Position numbers and translations under genes: made by a program. A stretch of 64,000 bases of DNA from Mycolicibacterium sp. lyk4-40-TYG-92 (GTDB lineage Bacteria; Actinomycetota; Actinomycetes; Mycobacteriales; Mycobacteriaceae). The stretch is taken from contig NZ_JARVRX010000017.1 in assembly GCF_030209435.1 (NCBI RefSeq), positions 124,001-188,000 on the forward strand, in the 5' to 3' direction. Positions 8,349-16,632 of the stretch are shown piece by piece; positions within the stretch are counted from its first letter, which is position 1, and every line of letters begins with the position of its first letter. Below the pieces are notes generated by a model. It saw only the letters and a program-made list of their open reading frames with translations, ran no database searches and was not told the DNA's origin.

Positions 8349-9017
8349 ATGACAAGTCCGGGCGGGCAGCCGGGTCAAACTCCCTGGGATCCGTCGGGAC
8401 CGGCCGGTTCCACGCCCTCGCCGAGCGGCACCGACGCCGAGGCGACCAGCGACTACCCGGTCTACGAGTACCCCGCGATCGAAGAGCCCGGGCCCACCTC
8501 CGCGCCATGGCAACAGGCGCCACCCGCGCCGGTGCCGCAGGTCCCATCGCAGCCGCCGACGGGTCCGTTTGCCGCGCCGCCCGCACCTCCCGGCCCGCCG
8601 CCGGGCTTCTACGGTGCCCCGCCCCCGGGACCGTACGGACCGCCGCCGGCGATGTCACCGCCACCTGCGATGCCGCCGCAGCCGGGATACCCACCGCCGG
8701 CCGGCTATCTGCCGCCCCCGCTGTACTCGTCGTACCCGGCGCCGCGGTCGAGCGACGGCATCGCCATCGGGTCGCTGGTGAGTTCGCTGGTTGCGCTGCC
8801 GCTCTACTTCATCTGCTTCGTACTGGGTCCGGCCGGTTCGTTGCTCGGCATCATCCTGGGCATCGTCGCCATGGTGCAGAGCAAGGGCCGACCGCAGACC
8901 AACGGCAGGAACATGGCGATCGCGGGCATCGTCATCGGTGCCATCACCCTCGTCGTCGGCCTGATCGGCTTCGTGTTGCTGGTCGACTGGGCATCACGCC
9001 AAGACCCGAACTTGTGA
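8349..9017 (+). CDS. Proline-rich DUF4190 membrane protein (Rv1233c-like)
   Basis: A 222-residue protein. The first 135 residues are rich in Pro, Gly, Ala and Tyr (PPPGFYGAPPPGPYGPPPA). They are followed by two membrane helices around VSSLVALPLYFICFVLGPAG and NMAIAGIVIGAITLVVGLIG, separated by a short loop, which is the DUF4190 arrangement. The start is set at the ATG at 8349 because a -10 hexamer ends 7 nt before it. The stop overlaps the GTG of the next gene. Such proline-rich tails are cytoplasmic and common in mycobacterial division or envelope proteins, but no specific role is known. Confidence 0.8.
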   Translation: MTSPGGQPGQTPWDPSGPAGSTPSPSGTDAEATSDYPVYEYPAIEEPGPTSAPWQQAPPAPVPQVPSQPPTGPFAAPPAPPGPPPGFYGAPPPGPYGPPPAMSPPPAMPPQPGYPPPAGYLPPPLYSSYPAPRSSDGIAIGSLVSSLVALPLYFICFVLGPAGSLLGIILGIVAMVQSKGRPQTNGRNMAIAGIVIGAITLVVGLIGFVLLVDWASRQDPNL

Positions 9018-9244
9018 TCGGCGCACGAGTCAACCGGATGGCGGTCGGGTCGCTCGTGTGCGCACTGACCGGCGTCGTGCTCGGTCCCGTGGCGCTCATC
9101 GGCGTCGGGCTCGGTGTGGTCGCCTACGAGCGCATCCCAGGCAGCGGCACGCGCGGGAGCGTGCTGGCGTTGAGCGGCATCGTGTGCGGTGCCCTGGCGT
9201 TCCTGCTCAACCTGTTTCTGGTCGTCCTGATCCTCGGCGGCTAG
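9014..9244 (+). CDS. Small DUF4190-like membrane protein coupled to the preceding gene
   Basis: A 76-residue protein starting at a GTG that overlaps the previous stop (GTGA at 9014-9017), so translation is coupled. It is nearly all membrane: MAVGSLVCALTGVVLGPVAL and SGIVCGALAFLLNLFLVVLI form two helices with a short connecting loop containing AYERIPGSGTRGSVLAL. This repeats the two-helix unit at the end of the preceding protein, suggesting duplication. Function unknown. Confidence 0.7.
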   Translation: MIGARVNRMAVGSLVCALTGVVLGPVALIGVGLGVVAYERIPGSGTRGSVLALSGIVCGALAFLLNLFLVVLILGG

Positions 9245-9253
9245 CCGGACCGC

Positions 9254-10219
9254 TCACAACGGCGGAGTGAACCGCTCGCCCGTGCGCGTCATCCCGGCGG
9301 CGCGGCCCTTGCCCGCGATCACCAGCGCCATCTTGCGGCTGGCCTCGTCGATCATCTCGTCGCCGAGCAGCACCGCGCCGCGGGCGCCGCCGGCCTGCGA
9401 GGTGTGCCATTCGTAGGCCTCGAGGATCAGCTCGGCATGGTCGTAGTCCGCCTGCCGCGGACTGAAGATCTCGTTCCCGGCGGCGATCTGGTCGGGGTGC
9501 AGCACCCACTTGCCGTCGTAACCCAGCGCCGCGGTCTGGCCGGCGACGCGCGTGAACGCCTCGGTGTCCTTCACCTTGAAATAAGGGCCGTCGATGGCGT
9601 TGATGCCGTGCGCCCGTGCCGCCACCAGGATCGTCATCAGGACGTGGTGATACGCGTCGCCGACTAGGTAGCCGGCGGGCTGCTCCCCGACCACGAGAGT
9701 GCGCATGTTCAGGCTCGCCATCAGATCGCCCGGCCCGAAGATCAGCGCCTGCACGCGCGGTCCCCCGGCGATGGCGTCGGCGTTGACGAGCCCCTTGGCG
9801 TCCTCGATCTGCGCCTCGATGCCGATGCGGCCGACGGGCAGCCCGAGCGTGCGCTCCAGCTGGGTCAGCAACAGATCCAGGGCCTGCACGTGCGAGACGT
9901 CGCTGACCTTGGGCAGCACGATGATGTCCAGCTCGCCGCCCCCGCGCGCCACCGCCGTCACGACCTCGATCACGTCGGCGTACGTCCACGGCGTGGTCCA
10001 GTCGTTGACCCGGAGGCCGCGCAGCTGGCCCGCCCAGCCCGGCTCACACAGTGCCTGCGCCACCCGGGTCCGCGCCGCGGCCTTGGCGTCCGCCGCCACC
10101 GCGTCCTCGAGGTCGAGGAACACCTGATCGGCGGGCAACGTCTTGGCCTTGGCGATCATCTTGTCGCTACTACCCGGAACGGACAGGCACGTACGGCGGG
10201 GCCGATACAGGTTCTCCAC
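9254..10219 (-). CDS. HpcH/HpaI-family CoA-ester lyase (CitE-like)
   Basis: About 321 residues of the citrate-lyase beta/malyl-CoA lyase TIM-barrel family, which cleaves or forms beta-hydroxyacyl-CoA esters with Mg2+. Visible marks are YRPRRTCLSVPGSSDKM at the start, DQVFLDLEDAVA (acidic metal ligands), RGLRVNDW, GRIGIEAQIEDAKGLVN and ALGYDGKWVLHPDQI near the end. The GTG at 10219 is preferred because homology begins there and it leaves room for the divergent promoter. An ATG at 10246 would overlap the divergent ATG at 10245, and a TTG at 10258 is also in frame. The partner acyl-CoA is not predictable. Confidence 0.85.
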   Translation of the reverse strand: MENLYRPRRTCLSVPGSSDKMIAKAKTLPADQVFLDLEDAVAADAKAAARTRVAQALCEPGWAGQLRGLRVNDWTTPWTYADVIEVVTAVARGGGELDIIVLPKVSDVSHVQALDLLLTQLERTLGLPVGRIGIEAQIEDAKGLVNADAIAGGPRVQALIFGPGDLMASLNMRTLVVGEQPAGYLVGDAYHHVLMTILVAARAHGINAIDGPYFKVKDTEAFTRVAGQTAALGYDGKWVLHPDQIAAGNEIFSPRQADYDHAELILEAYEWHTSQAGGARGAVLLGDEMIDEASRKMALVIAGKGRAAGMTRTGERFTPPL

Positions 10220-10231
10220 AAACCCACTCTC

Positions 10232-10237
10232 TACCCT
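10232..10237 (+). promoter_or_regulatory. Leaderless-type -10 (TACCCT)
   Basis: TACCCT lies 7 nt before the ATG at 10245 and supports that start. The intergenic space with the divergent lyase gene is only about 25 bp. Confidence 0.45.
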
Positions 10238-10244
10238 GTGGTGC

Positions 10245-11558
10245 ATGGTGGCGGTCAACAGGGTCTACGTGGCTAGACTCGCTGGACTGGTCGTGCTCGG
10301 CCCCGACGGAGAGTCGGTCGGCCGGGTCCGCGACGTGGTCGTGAGCATGGGCATCATCCGCCAGCAGCCGCGGGTGCTCGGCCTGGTCGTCGAACTGACA
10401 ACGCGCCGAAGGATATTCGTCCCGATCCTGCGGGTGACGTCCATCGAGCACAACTCCGTCACCCTCACGGGGGCGACCATCTCGCTGCGCCGCTTCGAAC
10501 AGCGCCCCGGCGAGGCCCTGGTACTCGGGCAGATTCTGGACACCCGCGTCCGCGTCACCGACCCGCAGCTCGAACAGCTCGCCGGCGTCGACGTCGTCGT
10601 GGTCGACCTCGCGATCGAGCAGGCCCGGACGCGGGACTGGTTGGTGACCCGCGTCGCGGTACGGCACCGCCGGCTGGGCCGGCGCACCACGGTGCACGTG
10701 GTCGACTGGCAGAGCGTCACCGGGCTGACGCCGTCGGCGCTCGCGTTGCCGGGACAGGGCGTCGCGCAACTGCTCGAGCAGTTCGAGGGTCAGCGTCCCG
10801 TCGAGGTCGCCGACGCCCTGCGCGACCTGCCGGCCAAGCGCAGGCATGAAGTCGTCAAGGCCCTTGACGACGATCGCCTGGCCGACATCCTGCAGGAGCT
10901 CTCCGAACCCGAGCAGGCCGAGCTGCTCAACCAGCTGGGCACCGAGCGCGCCGCGGACGTGCTGGAGGAGATGGACCCCGACGACGCCGCCGACCTCCTC
11001 GGTGAGCTCGACGCCACCCGGGCAGCCATGCTGCTGGACCGCATGGACCCCGAGGATTCCGAGCCCGTGCGCCGACTGCTGCAGCACTCCCCGGACACCG
11101 CCGGTGGTCTGATGACGCCCGAGCCCGTCGTGCTCACCCCGGACACCACCGTCGCCGAGGCGCTGGCCCGCGTCCGCGACCCCGAGCTGACGCCGGCGCT
11201 GTCGTCGCTGACGTTCGTCACCCGGCCGCCGACCGCGACACCGACCGGTCACTATCTGGGTTGCGTGCACACGCAGCGGCTGCTGCGCGAACCCCCGGCC
11301 ACACAGGTCGGCGCCATCATCGACAGTGACCTGCCGGTGCTGTCCCCGACCAGCTCCCTGGCCGAGGTCACGCGCTATTTCGCCGCCTACAACCTGGTGT
11401 CCGCACCGGTGGTCGACGACGAGAACCATCTGTTGGGCGCCGTCACCGTCGACGACCTGCTCGACCATCTGCTGCCCTCAGGTTGGCGGAGCGCGGACGA
11501 ACCAGGGCCGGGCTCGACCCAGGCCATCACTGACAACATCTCGGGAGCAGGCCGGTGA
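10245..11558 (+). CDS. MgtE N-domain/CBS protein without a membrane domain (Rv1232c-like)
   Basis: A 437-residue protein with three cytosolic modules. A PRC-barrel-like region opens it (VARLAGLVVLGPDGESVGRV). Residues about 165-270 form the MgtE intracellular superhelix, with repeated acidic helices such as LADILQELSEPEQAELLNQL and AADVLEEMDPDDAADLLGEL. A pair of CBS motifs follows (VVLTPDTTVAEAL, then APVVDDENHLLGAVTVDDLL). MgtE transporters sense Mg2+ with this N-plus-CBS unit and then have a five-helix membrane domain. That domain is absent here, and a separate membrane gene follows with a 4-nt overlap. Role in Mg2+ sensing is inference. Confidence 0.88.
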   Translation: MVAVNRVYVARLAGLVVLGPDGESVGRVRDVVVSMGIIRQQPRVLGLVVELTTRRRIFVPILRVTSIEHNSVTLTGATISLRRFEQRPGEALVLGQILDTRVRVTDPQLEQLAGVDVVVVDLAIEQARTRDWLVTRVAVRHRRLGRRTTVHVVDWQSVTGLTPSALALPGQGVAQLLEQFEGQRPVEVADALRDLPAKRRHEVVKALDDDRLADILQELSEPEQAELLNQLGTERAADVLEEMDPDDAADLLGELDATRAAMLLDRMDPEDSEPVRRLLQHSPDTAGGLMTPEPVVLTPDTTVAEALARVRDPELTPALSSLTFVTRPPTATPTGHYLGCVHTQRLLREPPATQVGAIIDSDLPVLSPTSSLAEVTRYFAAYNLVSAPVVDDENHLLGAVTVDDLLDHLLPSGWRSADEPGPGSTQAITDNISGAGR

Positions 11559-12139
11559 GCGAGCCTTCGGCGCGGCAGCGCCTGGACATCCCGCGCACGT
11601 CCCGCTTCCGCTTGACGCCGCGGGTCGACGTGGAGGCCGTGGGCCAGTTCAGCGAGTCGATCGCCCGGTTCCTGGGCACGGGCAAATATCTGCTCATCCA
11701 GACGGTGATCGTGGTCATCTGGATCGCCTTCAACCTGATCGCGATCAGCCTGCAATTCGACCCGTATCCGTTCATCCTGCTGAACTTGGCGTTCTCGACC
11801 CAGGCCGCGTACGCCGCACCACTGATCCTGCTGGCGCAGAACCGCCAGGAGAACCGGGACCGCGTGTCGCTCGAGGAGGACCGCCGGCGCGCGGCCCAGA
11901 CCAAGGCCGACACCGAATTCCTGGCCCGCGAACTGGCCGCGCTGCGGCTGGCCGTCGGCGAGGTGGCCACCCGCGACTACCTGCGCCGCGAACTCGACGA
12001 GCTCCGCACGTTGATTGCTCAGCAGAACGGCGGCAAGGGCGGATCCGGCAAACGCAAGACCGGAAAATCACGGCCACCGGTCGAGGAGGACGACGCCCTC
12101 AGCGGCGCCGCGGGCGACTCCACTGCCGCGGTCGAATAA
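11555..12139 (+). CDS. DUF1003 membrane protein (Rv1231c-like)
   Basis: A 194-residue protein starting at a GTG that overlaps the preceding stop (GTGA). It has two membrane helices (KYLLIQTVIVVIWIAFNLIA and PFILLNLAFSTQAAYAAPLI) followed by LAQNRQENRDRVSLEEDRR, the hallmark order of DUF1003. The C-terminal half is a charged coiled coil (TEFLARELAALRLAVGEV, YLRRELDELRTLI) and a basic tail. Coupling to the MgtE-like soluble protein suggests the two products form one complex. The family function is not established. Confidence 0.88.
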   Translation: MSEPSARQRLDIPRTSRFRLTPRVDVEAVGQFSESIARFLGTGKYLLIQTVIVVIWIAFNLIAISLQFDPYPFILLNLAFSTQAAYAAPLILLAQNRQENRDRVSLEEDRRRAAQTKADTEFLARELAALRLAVGEVATRDYLRRELDELRTLIAQQNGGKGGSGKRKTGKSRPPVEEDDALSGAAGDSTAAVE

Positions 12140-12192
12140 GAGATTCCATTCTCCGGAATCATTGCGACAACAACCGACTGCGGAGTAGGTAT

Positions 12193-12208
12193 GGTGACTT
12201 GGATCACA
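12193..12208. promoter_or_regulatory. CRP-type operator upstream of the transglycosylase gene
   Basis: The site reads GGTGA-CTTGGA-TCACA, one base from the mycobacterial CRP consensus TGTGA-N6-TCACA. Its centre (12200.5) lies about 58 nt before the predicted transcription start at 12259, in the range of class I activation. Confidence 0.5.
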
Positions 12209-12246
12209 ACACAGGTCACCGGGGTCACTCCGGTACTCCACTTTCA

Positions 12247-12252
12247 TAGGAT
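12247..12252 (+). promoter_or_regulatory. Leaderless-type -10 (TAGGAT)
   Basis: TAGGAT ends 6 nt before the GTG at 12259, so the transcript would begin at the start codon. It supports that start for the lytic transglycosylase gene. Confidence 0.5.
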
Positions 12253-12258
12253 GGCTTA

Positions 12259-13761
12259 GTGCACATCGGGGGCGACACCGCTGATTTCGCGGACAACGCT
12301 GCGCCTACTACTGAAGTCAACGCACTCTCCGCCGAATCTGACCTGGTGGACGGCGCCATCGAGGATTACGACGCCGCCGCCGGTGACGACACCACCGCCG
12401 TTGCTGAAGCTGCGCCAGGCCGTCGCCGGCAGATCGCCCGGGCGCTACGCCGCCCGCTCGCCGGTGTCGCGGTCGTCGCGCCGCTCGTCCTGATGCTTGC
12501 CGTCGGCGGTTCGGCGCCGACTCGGCAAACAACCGCGCACAACAGCGCCACCACGGGCGTCACGCCGCTGGCGGCCGTCACATCCACAACGCCCGGACCC
12601 CGCAACCGGGCCGGCATGACGGTCGTCGCGTCCGATCAGATGCCCCGCGCCCTGCACATGGACCCCACCACCACCCTGTCGCCGCCGCCGGCGTCGCTGG
12701 TGATGGCTCCCGGCGGGTTGCGGATCCCGCCGGTTGTCCTCAACGCCTACCGCACCGCCGAGAAGATCATGGCGACCAACGCACCGGGCTGCGGTATCAG
12801 CTGGAACCTGCTGGCCGGCATCGGCCGCATCGAGTCCGGCCACGCCAACAGCGGCGCCACCGACGCACGGGGCACCGCGCTCACCCCGATCCTCGGGCCC
12901 GTCCTCGACGGCACGCTGGCCGGCAACGAGGTCATCGTCCAGAGCATCGCGGCCGGCCGGGTGACGTACGCGCGGGCGCTGGGCCCCATGCAGTTCCTGC
13001 CCGGCACCTGGGCCCGGTACGCCTCGGACGCCATCGGCGACGGCAAGCCCGACGTGCAGAACGTCTACGACGCCTCGCTGGCCGCGGCCCGCTACCTGTG
13101 CAGCGGCGGGCTGAACCTGCGTGATCCGTCCCAGGTGCTGACCGCGATCCTGCGCTACAACAACTCGATGCCGTACGCCCAGAACGTGCTCGGCTGGGCC
13201 AAGGCCTACGTCACCGGCGTCGCGCCGGTCGACCTGCCGCCGATCGTCGGCCCGCCGCCCGCCATCGGCGACCAGCACCTGGACAACCCCGAGGGGCTCG
13301 GGCCGGGGCTGCCGATCAACGCGATGGGACTGCCGTCCGACGACCCGCTGGCGATGACGCCCGCGCTGCAGATGGGGCGCATGGGCCCGCTGCCCGGCCC
13401 GACCGAACCGAAACAGAACTGCGCGGTGTTCTGCCTGCAGGGCGGGCCCGCGCCGAGCGCCGCACCCATTCCCGCGCCGGACGCCCCGGCCCTGGACGCA
13501 CCCACGCCGAACCCGTTCAACATGCCGCCGTTCCTGCTGCCGCAGGCTCCGCCGCCCGCGCCCGTCGCGCCGGCACCGGCAGCGCCGGGACCCATCCCGG
13601 TCACCGCAGTCGGCGTCGGCTCTCCGGCCGCCGGCCCGGTCGGCGCCGCACCGGGCCCCGCGCCCGGTCCCGCCGCGATGCCGCCAGCACCGGCTCCAGT
13701 AGGCCCGCCGCCAGCCGAAGCGATGGGTCCGCCGGCGCCTGCCGCGCCGTACCTACCGTGA
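12259..13761 (+). CDS. Membrane-anchored lytic transglycosylase, SLT domain (Rv1230c-like)
   Basis: A 500-residue cell-wall enzyme expected to cleave peptidoglycan glycan strands. A cytosolic N-terminus of about 60 residues precedes one membrane helix (LAGVAVVAPLVLMLAVGG), so the catalytic part is extracytoplasmic. Residues about 165-320 form a transglycosylase fold: ISWNLLAGIGRIESGHANSG contains the likely catalytic Glu, followed by ALGPMQFLPGTWARY and AARYLCSGGLNL. The last 170 residues are rich in Pro, Ala and Gly. GTG 12259 is chosen because a -10 hexamer sits 6 nt upstream; a CRP-like site lies further upstream. Confidence 0.88.
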   Translation: MHIGGDTADFADNAAPTTEVNALSAESDLVDGAIEDYDAAAGDDTTAVAEAAPGRRRQIARALRRPLAGVAVVAPLVLMLAVGGSAPTRQTTAHNSATTGVTPLAAVTSTTPGPRNRAGMTVVASDQMPRALHMDPTTTLSPPPASLVMAPGGLRIPPVVLNAYRTAEKIMATNAPGCGISWNLLAGIGRIESGHANSGATDARGTALTPILGPVLDGTLAGNEVIVQSIAAGRVTYARALGPMQFLPGTWARYASDAIGDGKPDVQNVYDASLAAARYLCSGGLNLRDPSQVLTAILRYNNSMPYAQNVLGWAKAYVTGVAPVDLPPIVGPPPAIGDQHLDNPEGLGPGLPINAMGLPSDDPLAMTPALQMGRMGPLPGPTEPKQNCAVFCLQGGPAPSAAPIPAPDAPALDAPTPNPFNMPPFLLPQAPPPAPVAPAPAAPGPIPVTAVGVGSPAAGPVGAAPGPAPGPAAMPPAPAPVGPPPAEAMGPPAPAAPYLP

Positions 13762-13790
13762 CCAGGTGCGGGTGCGCTGACCGGCAGGCA

Positions 13791-13796
13791 TAGACT
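13791..13796 (+). promoter_or_regulatory. Leaderless-type -10 for mrp (TAGACT)
   Basis: TAGACT lies 8 nt before the ATG at 13805, compatible with a leaderless or near-leaderless mrp transcript. Confidence 0.45.
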
Positions 13797-13804
13797 CGCC
13801 GCTG

Positions 13805-14938
13805 ATGTCTGCTGAGCTGAAAGCCGCCGTGCGCGCCGCACTGGGCAAAGTCGTCGATCCTGAACTGCGCCGTCCGATCACCGAGGTCGGCATGGTCAAG
13901 GACGTGACGGTCGAGTCCGACGGCGCGGTGCACGTCGAGATCTACCTGACCACGTCGGCCTGCCCGAAGAAGACCGAGATCACCGATCGGGTCACGGCGG
14001 CCGTCACCGACGTGCCGGGCACCGGGGCCGTCAAGGTGACCCTCGATGTGATGAACGACGAGCAGCGCGCCGAACTGCGCAAGCTGCTGCGCGGCGACGA
14101 CAAGGAACCGGTCATCCCGTTCGCCCAGCCCGGCTCGTTGACCCGGGTGTACGCGGTGGCGTCGGGCAAGGGTGGCGTCGGCAAGTCCAGCGTGACGGTG
14201 AACCTGGCGGCCGCGCTGGCCGCCAAGGGCCTGTCGGTCGGCCTGCTCGACGCCGACATCTACGGCCACTCGGTGCCCCGGATGATGGGCGTGCAGGATC
14301 GCCCCACCCAGGTGGATTCGATGATCCTGCCGCCGGTTTCGCACGATGTGAAGGTCATCTCCATCGCGATGTTCACCCAGGGCAACACCCCTGTGGTGTG
14401 GCGCGGGCCGATGCTGCACCGAGCCCTGCAGCAGTTCCTCGCCGACGTCTACTGGGGTGACCTCGACGTCCTGCTCCTCGACCTGCCGCCCGGCACGGGC
14501 GACATCGCCATCTCGGTGGCGCAGTTGATCCCCGGCGCCGAAATCCTCGTCGTCACCACACCGCAGATGGCCGCCGCCGAGGTCGCCGAGCGCGCCGGCG
14601 CCATTGCGGTCCAGACCCGTCAGCGCATCGTCGGCGTGGTCGAGAACATGTCCGGACTGACCCTGCCCGACGGCACCACGATGCAGCTGTTCGGCGAGGG
14701 CGGCGGCGCACAGGTCGCCGAAAGCCTCACGCGCACAGTCGGTGCAGAGGTTCCACTGTTGGGCCAGGTCCCGCTGGACCCGCAGCTCGTGAGCGCCGGC
14801 GACACCGGTGTGCCCCTGGTGCTGTCCGGACCGGACACCGCCGCCGGCGCCGCGTTGCGCGGCATCGCCGACAAACTGTCCAACCGCAAGCGCGGACTGG
14901 CCGGGATGTCGCTCGGGCTCGACCCGGCTGGGCGCTGA
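13805..14938 (+). CDS. mrp: Mrp/ApbC-family P-loop ATPase
   Basis: A 377-residue iron-sulfur cluster carrier-type ATPase. Residues 1-95 are a MIP18 (DUF59) domain with VDPELRRPITEVGMVKDV and TTSACPKKTEI. The NTPase domain has a deviant Walker A SGKGGVGKSSVTVNLAAA, then DADIYGHSVPRMMGV, DLPPGTGDIAISVAQ and VVENMSGLTLPDG. In E. coli ApbC and most relatives a CxxC pair follows the ENMS motif and bridges the cluster. Here that position has no cysteines, which agrees with my memory of M. tuberculosis Mrp. Cluster binding by the usual ligands is therefore doubtful in this lineage. Confidence 0.93.
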   Translation: MSAELKAAVRAALGKVVDPELRRPITEVGMVKDVTVESDGAVHVEIYLTTSACPKKTEITDRVTAAVTDVPGTGAVKVTLDVMNDEQRAELRKLLRGDDKEPVIPFAQPGSLTRVYAVASGKGGVGKSSVTVNLAAALAAKGLSVGLLDADIYGHSVPRMMGVQDRPTQVDSMILPPVSHDVKVISIAMFTQGNTPVVWRGPMLHRALQQFLADVYWGDLDVLLLDLPPGTGDIAISVAQLIPGAEILVVTTPQMAAAEVAERAGAIAVQTRQRIVGVVENMSGLTLPDGTTMQLFGEGGGAQVAESLTRTVGAEVPLLGQVPLDPQLVSAGDTGVPLVLSGPDTAAGAALRGIADKLSNRKRGLAGMSLGLDPAGR

Positions 14939-14965
14939 CCCTCCCCCTTCCGACAGGAACCTCAA

Positions 14966-15970
14966 GTGACACATATCCATACGCGCACCGGCGCTCAGAA
15001 CGTCGGCCTACTGAGCGTGGCAGCCTACCGCCCCGGGCGCGTCGTCACCAACGACGAAATCTGCGAGACCATCGATTCGTCGGACGAATGGATCTACTCC
15101 CGGACGGGCATCAAGAACCGGCGATTCGCCGGGCGCGACGAGTCCGCGGTCACGATGGCGTGCGAGGCCGGCCGACGCGCCTGTGCCGCGGCGGAGCTGT
15201 CCGGCGCGGACATCGACGCCGTCATCGTGGCGACCAGCACCAACTTCCGTAACACCCCACCGTGCGGACCCCAGGTCGCCACAGACATTGGCGCACAGGG
15301 TATTCCGGCCTTCGACATCGCGGCGGGCTGCGCCGGATTCGGCTACTCCCTGGGCGTGGCCGCCGACATGATCCGGTCGGGCAGTGCGGGCCGAATCCTG
15401 GTCGTCGGTTCCGAGAAGTTGTCCGACGCCATCGACATGACCGACCGCGGCAATGCCTTCATCTTCGCCGACGGCGCTGCCGCAGTGGTGGTGGGCCCGA
15501 CCGAGGAACAGGGCATCGGACCAACCGTTGCCGGTAGCGACGGCGCGCAGTCCGGTGCCATCGTGCAAGAGCTCAGCTGGATCGATTACGCCGAGAACCC
15601 TTCCGGCCCAAGACCTTTCTTGCGCATGGAAGGCCAGACCGTCTTCCGGTGGGCGGCCTTCCAGATGGTCGACGTGGGCCGGCGTGCCATCGACGCGGCT
15701 GGACTGACGGTCGACGACATCGACGTTTTCATCCCCCACCAGGCCAACGGCCGGATCAACGAGCTGCTCGCCAAAGGCCTCGAACTCAAGCCGGAAACCG
15801 TTATCGCCCAAGACATTCAGGATGCCGGGAATACCTCGGCCGCCTCGATTCCACTGGCGATGTACACGCTGCTGGACACCGGCGAGGCAAAGCCCGGCAG
15901 CGTTGCGCTGCTCCTGGGCTACGGCGCGGGCCTGGCCTACGCCGCCCAGGTCATCCGACTCCCCGGCTAG
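14966..15970 (+). CDS. fabH: Beta-ketoacyl-ACP synthase III (FabH-type)
   Basis: A 334-residue thiolase-fold condensing enzyme. The catalytic triad is visible: Cys122 in AAGCAGFGYSLG, His258 in PHQANGRINELL and Asn289 in GNTSAASIPLAM. The start VGLLSVAAYRPGRVVTNDEI and RTGIKNRRFA match mycobacterial FabH, which condenses long-chain acyl-CoA with malonyl-AcpM to link FAS-I to FAS-II. It starts at a GTG 27 nt after mrp. In M. tuberculosis fabH is elsewhere in the genome, so this may be the relocated orthologue or a second paralogue. The rest of the genome would decide. Confidence 0.88.
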   Translation: MTHIHTRTGAQNVGLLSVAAYRPGRVVTNDEICETIDSSDEWIYSRTGIKNRRFAGRDESAVTMACEAGRRACAAAELSGADIDAVIVATSTNFRNTPPCGPQVATDIGAQGIPAFDIAAGCAGFGYSLGVAADMIRSGSAGRILVVGSEKLSDAIDMTDRGNAFIFADGAAAVVVGPTEEQGIGPTVAGSDGAQSGAIVQELSWIDYAENPSGPRPFLRMEGQTVFRWAAFQMVDVGRRAIDAAGLTVDDIDVFIPHQANGRINELLAKGLELKPETVIAQDIQDAGNTSAASIPLAMYTLLDTGEAKPGSVALLLGYGAGLAYAAQVIRLPG

Positions 15971-16359
15971 CCGCTCAAGGTGATCCGACCAGCCCCTCAG
16001 CCGGCGACGGCGGCCAGTTTGCGCTTCTCCTCGTAGTACCGCGCGCGCTCGTCGAGCACCCCGAGGAACCCGATCAGTTCGGGCAACCAAGGACCAACCG
16101 GTACCACCACCCAACCATCTACCCCACCGAGGGTGAGGACGCGGACGGTGAAAGCGACTGTTCCGCAGGCTAACCGGCACGCCGCCACGGCACCCCACGC
16201 CGCGACGGCGGTACCGCGCGCGCCGCTACAAGTCACCCGTTGACGAGCCGGCAAAGCTGCCCGCGCAAGCAGCCGGCGCGGCGACGACCACGACGCCCTC
16301 CGGACCGCTGTGCCGACAAACTCCGCCTACAGCTCCGGGTTGGAGACCGAGGCTGCAGG
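15971..16359. other. 389-bp gap between convergent genes with a doubtful short frame
   Basis: No convincing gene is seen. A minus-strand frame at 15997-16254 could encode about 85 residues from a TTG. Only its last 30 residues look protein-like (WLPELIGFLGVLDERARYY, then EEKRKLAAVAG), as if they were the tail of a degraded gene. The rest has biased composition and no clear start signal. Confidence 0.3.
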
Positions 16360-16632
16360 CTAGAGATCGAGCACGATATCGGTGCCATCCACCGCACGGG
16401 AGACGCAGAGCATCATGAACTGCCCCGCGGCCCGCTCGTCGTCGGTGAGAAAGCTGTCGCGGTGGTCGACATGACCGGACACCACCCGGGTCTGACACGT
16501 CCCACACAAACCGTTGTGGCACATGGAATCCACCCGAATCCCTGCGTGGTCAAGCACCTCGAGGACCGATTGGTCTTGCGGCACAAGGATTTTCTGGCCG
16601 CTGCGGCGCAGGACGACGTTGAATGCCGCCAC
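16360..16632 (-). CDS. Stand-alone plant-type 2Fe-2S ferredoxin coupled to a DUF2236 oxygenase
   Basis: A 90-residue electron-transfer protein. Its cluster ligands are Cys38, Cys43, Cys46 and Cys76, in the pattern CX4CX2CX29C (MCHNGLCGTCQ and MMLC). It most resembles the C-terminal ferredoxin domain of phthalate dioxygenase reductase/VanB-type proteins, but here it stands alone. The GTG start (16632) shares one base with the TAG stop of the upstream DUF2236 gene (TAGTG), so it is translationally coupled. This suggests it feeds electrons to that heme oxygenase or to a product-processing enzyme. A remnant of a longer reductase is the alternative, but its length is complete for a small ferredoxin. 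Confidence 0.72.
   Translation of the reverse strand: MAAFNVVLRRSGQKILVPQDQSVLEVLDHAGIRVDSMCHNGLCGTCQTRVVSGHVDHRDSFLTDDERAAGQFMMLCVSRAVDGTDIVLDL

Noticed and set aside
12140..12258. A c-di-AMP (ydaO-type) riboswitch before the transglycosylase gene
   Set aside because: I considered it because such riboswitches precede some actinobacterial wall hydrolases. The predicted transcript is leaderless and no matching helices or conserved core were found.
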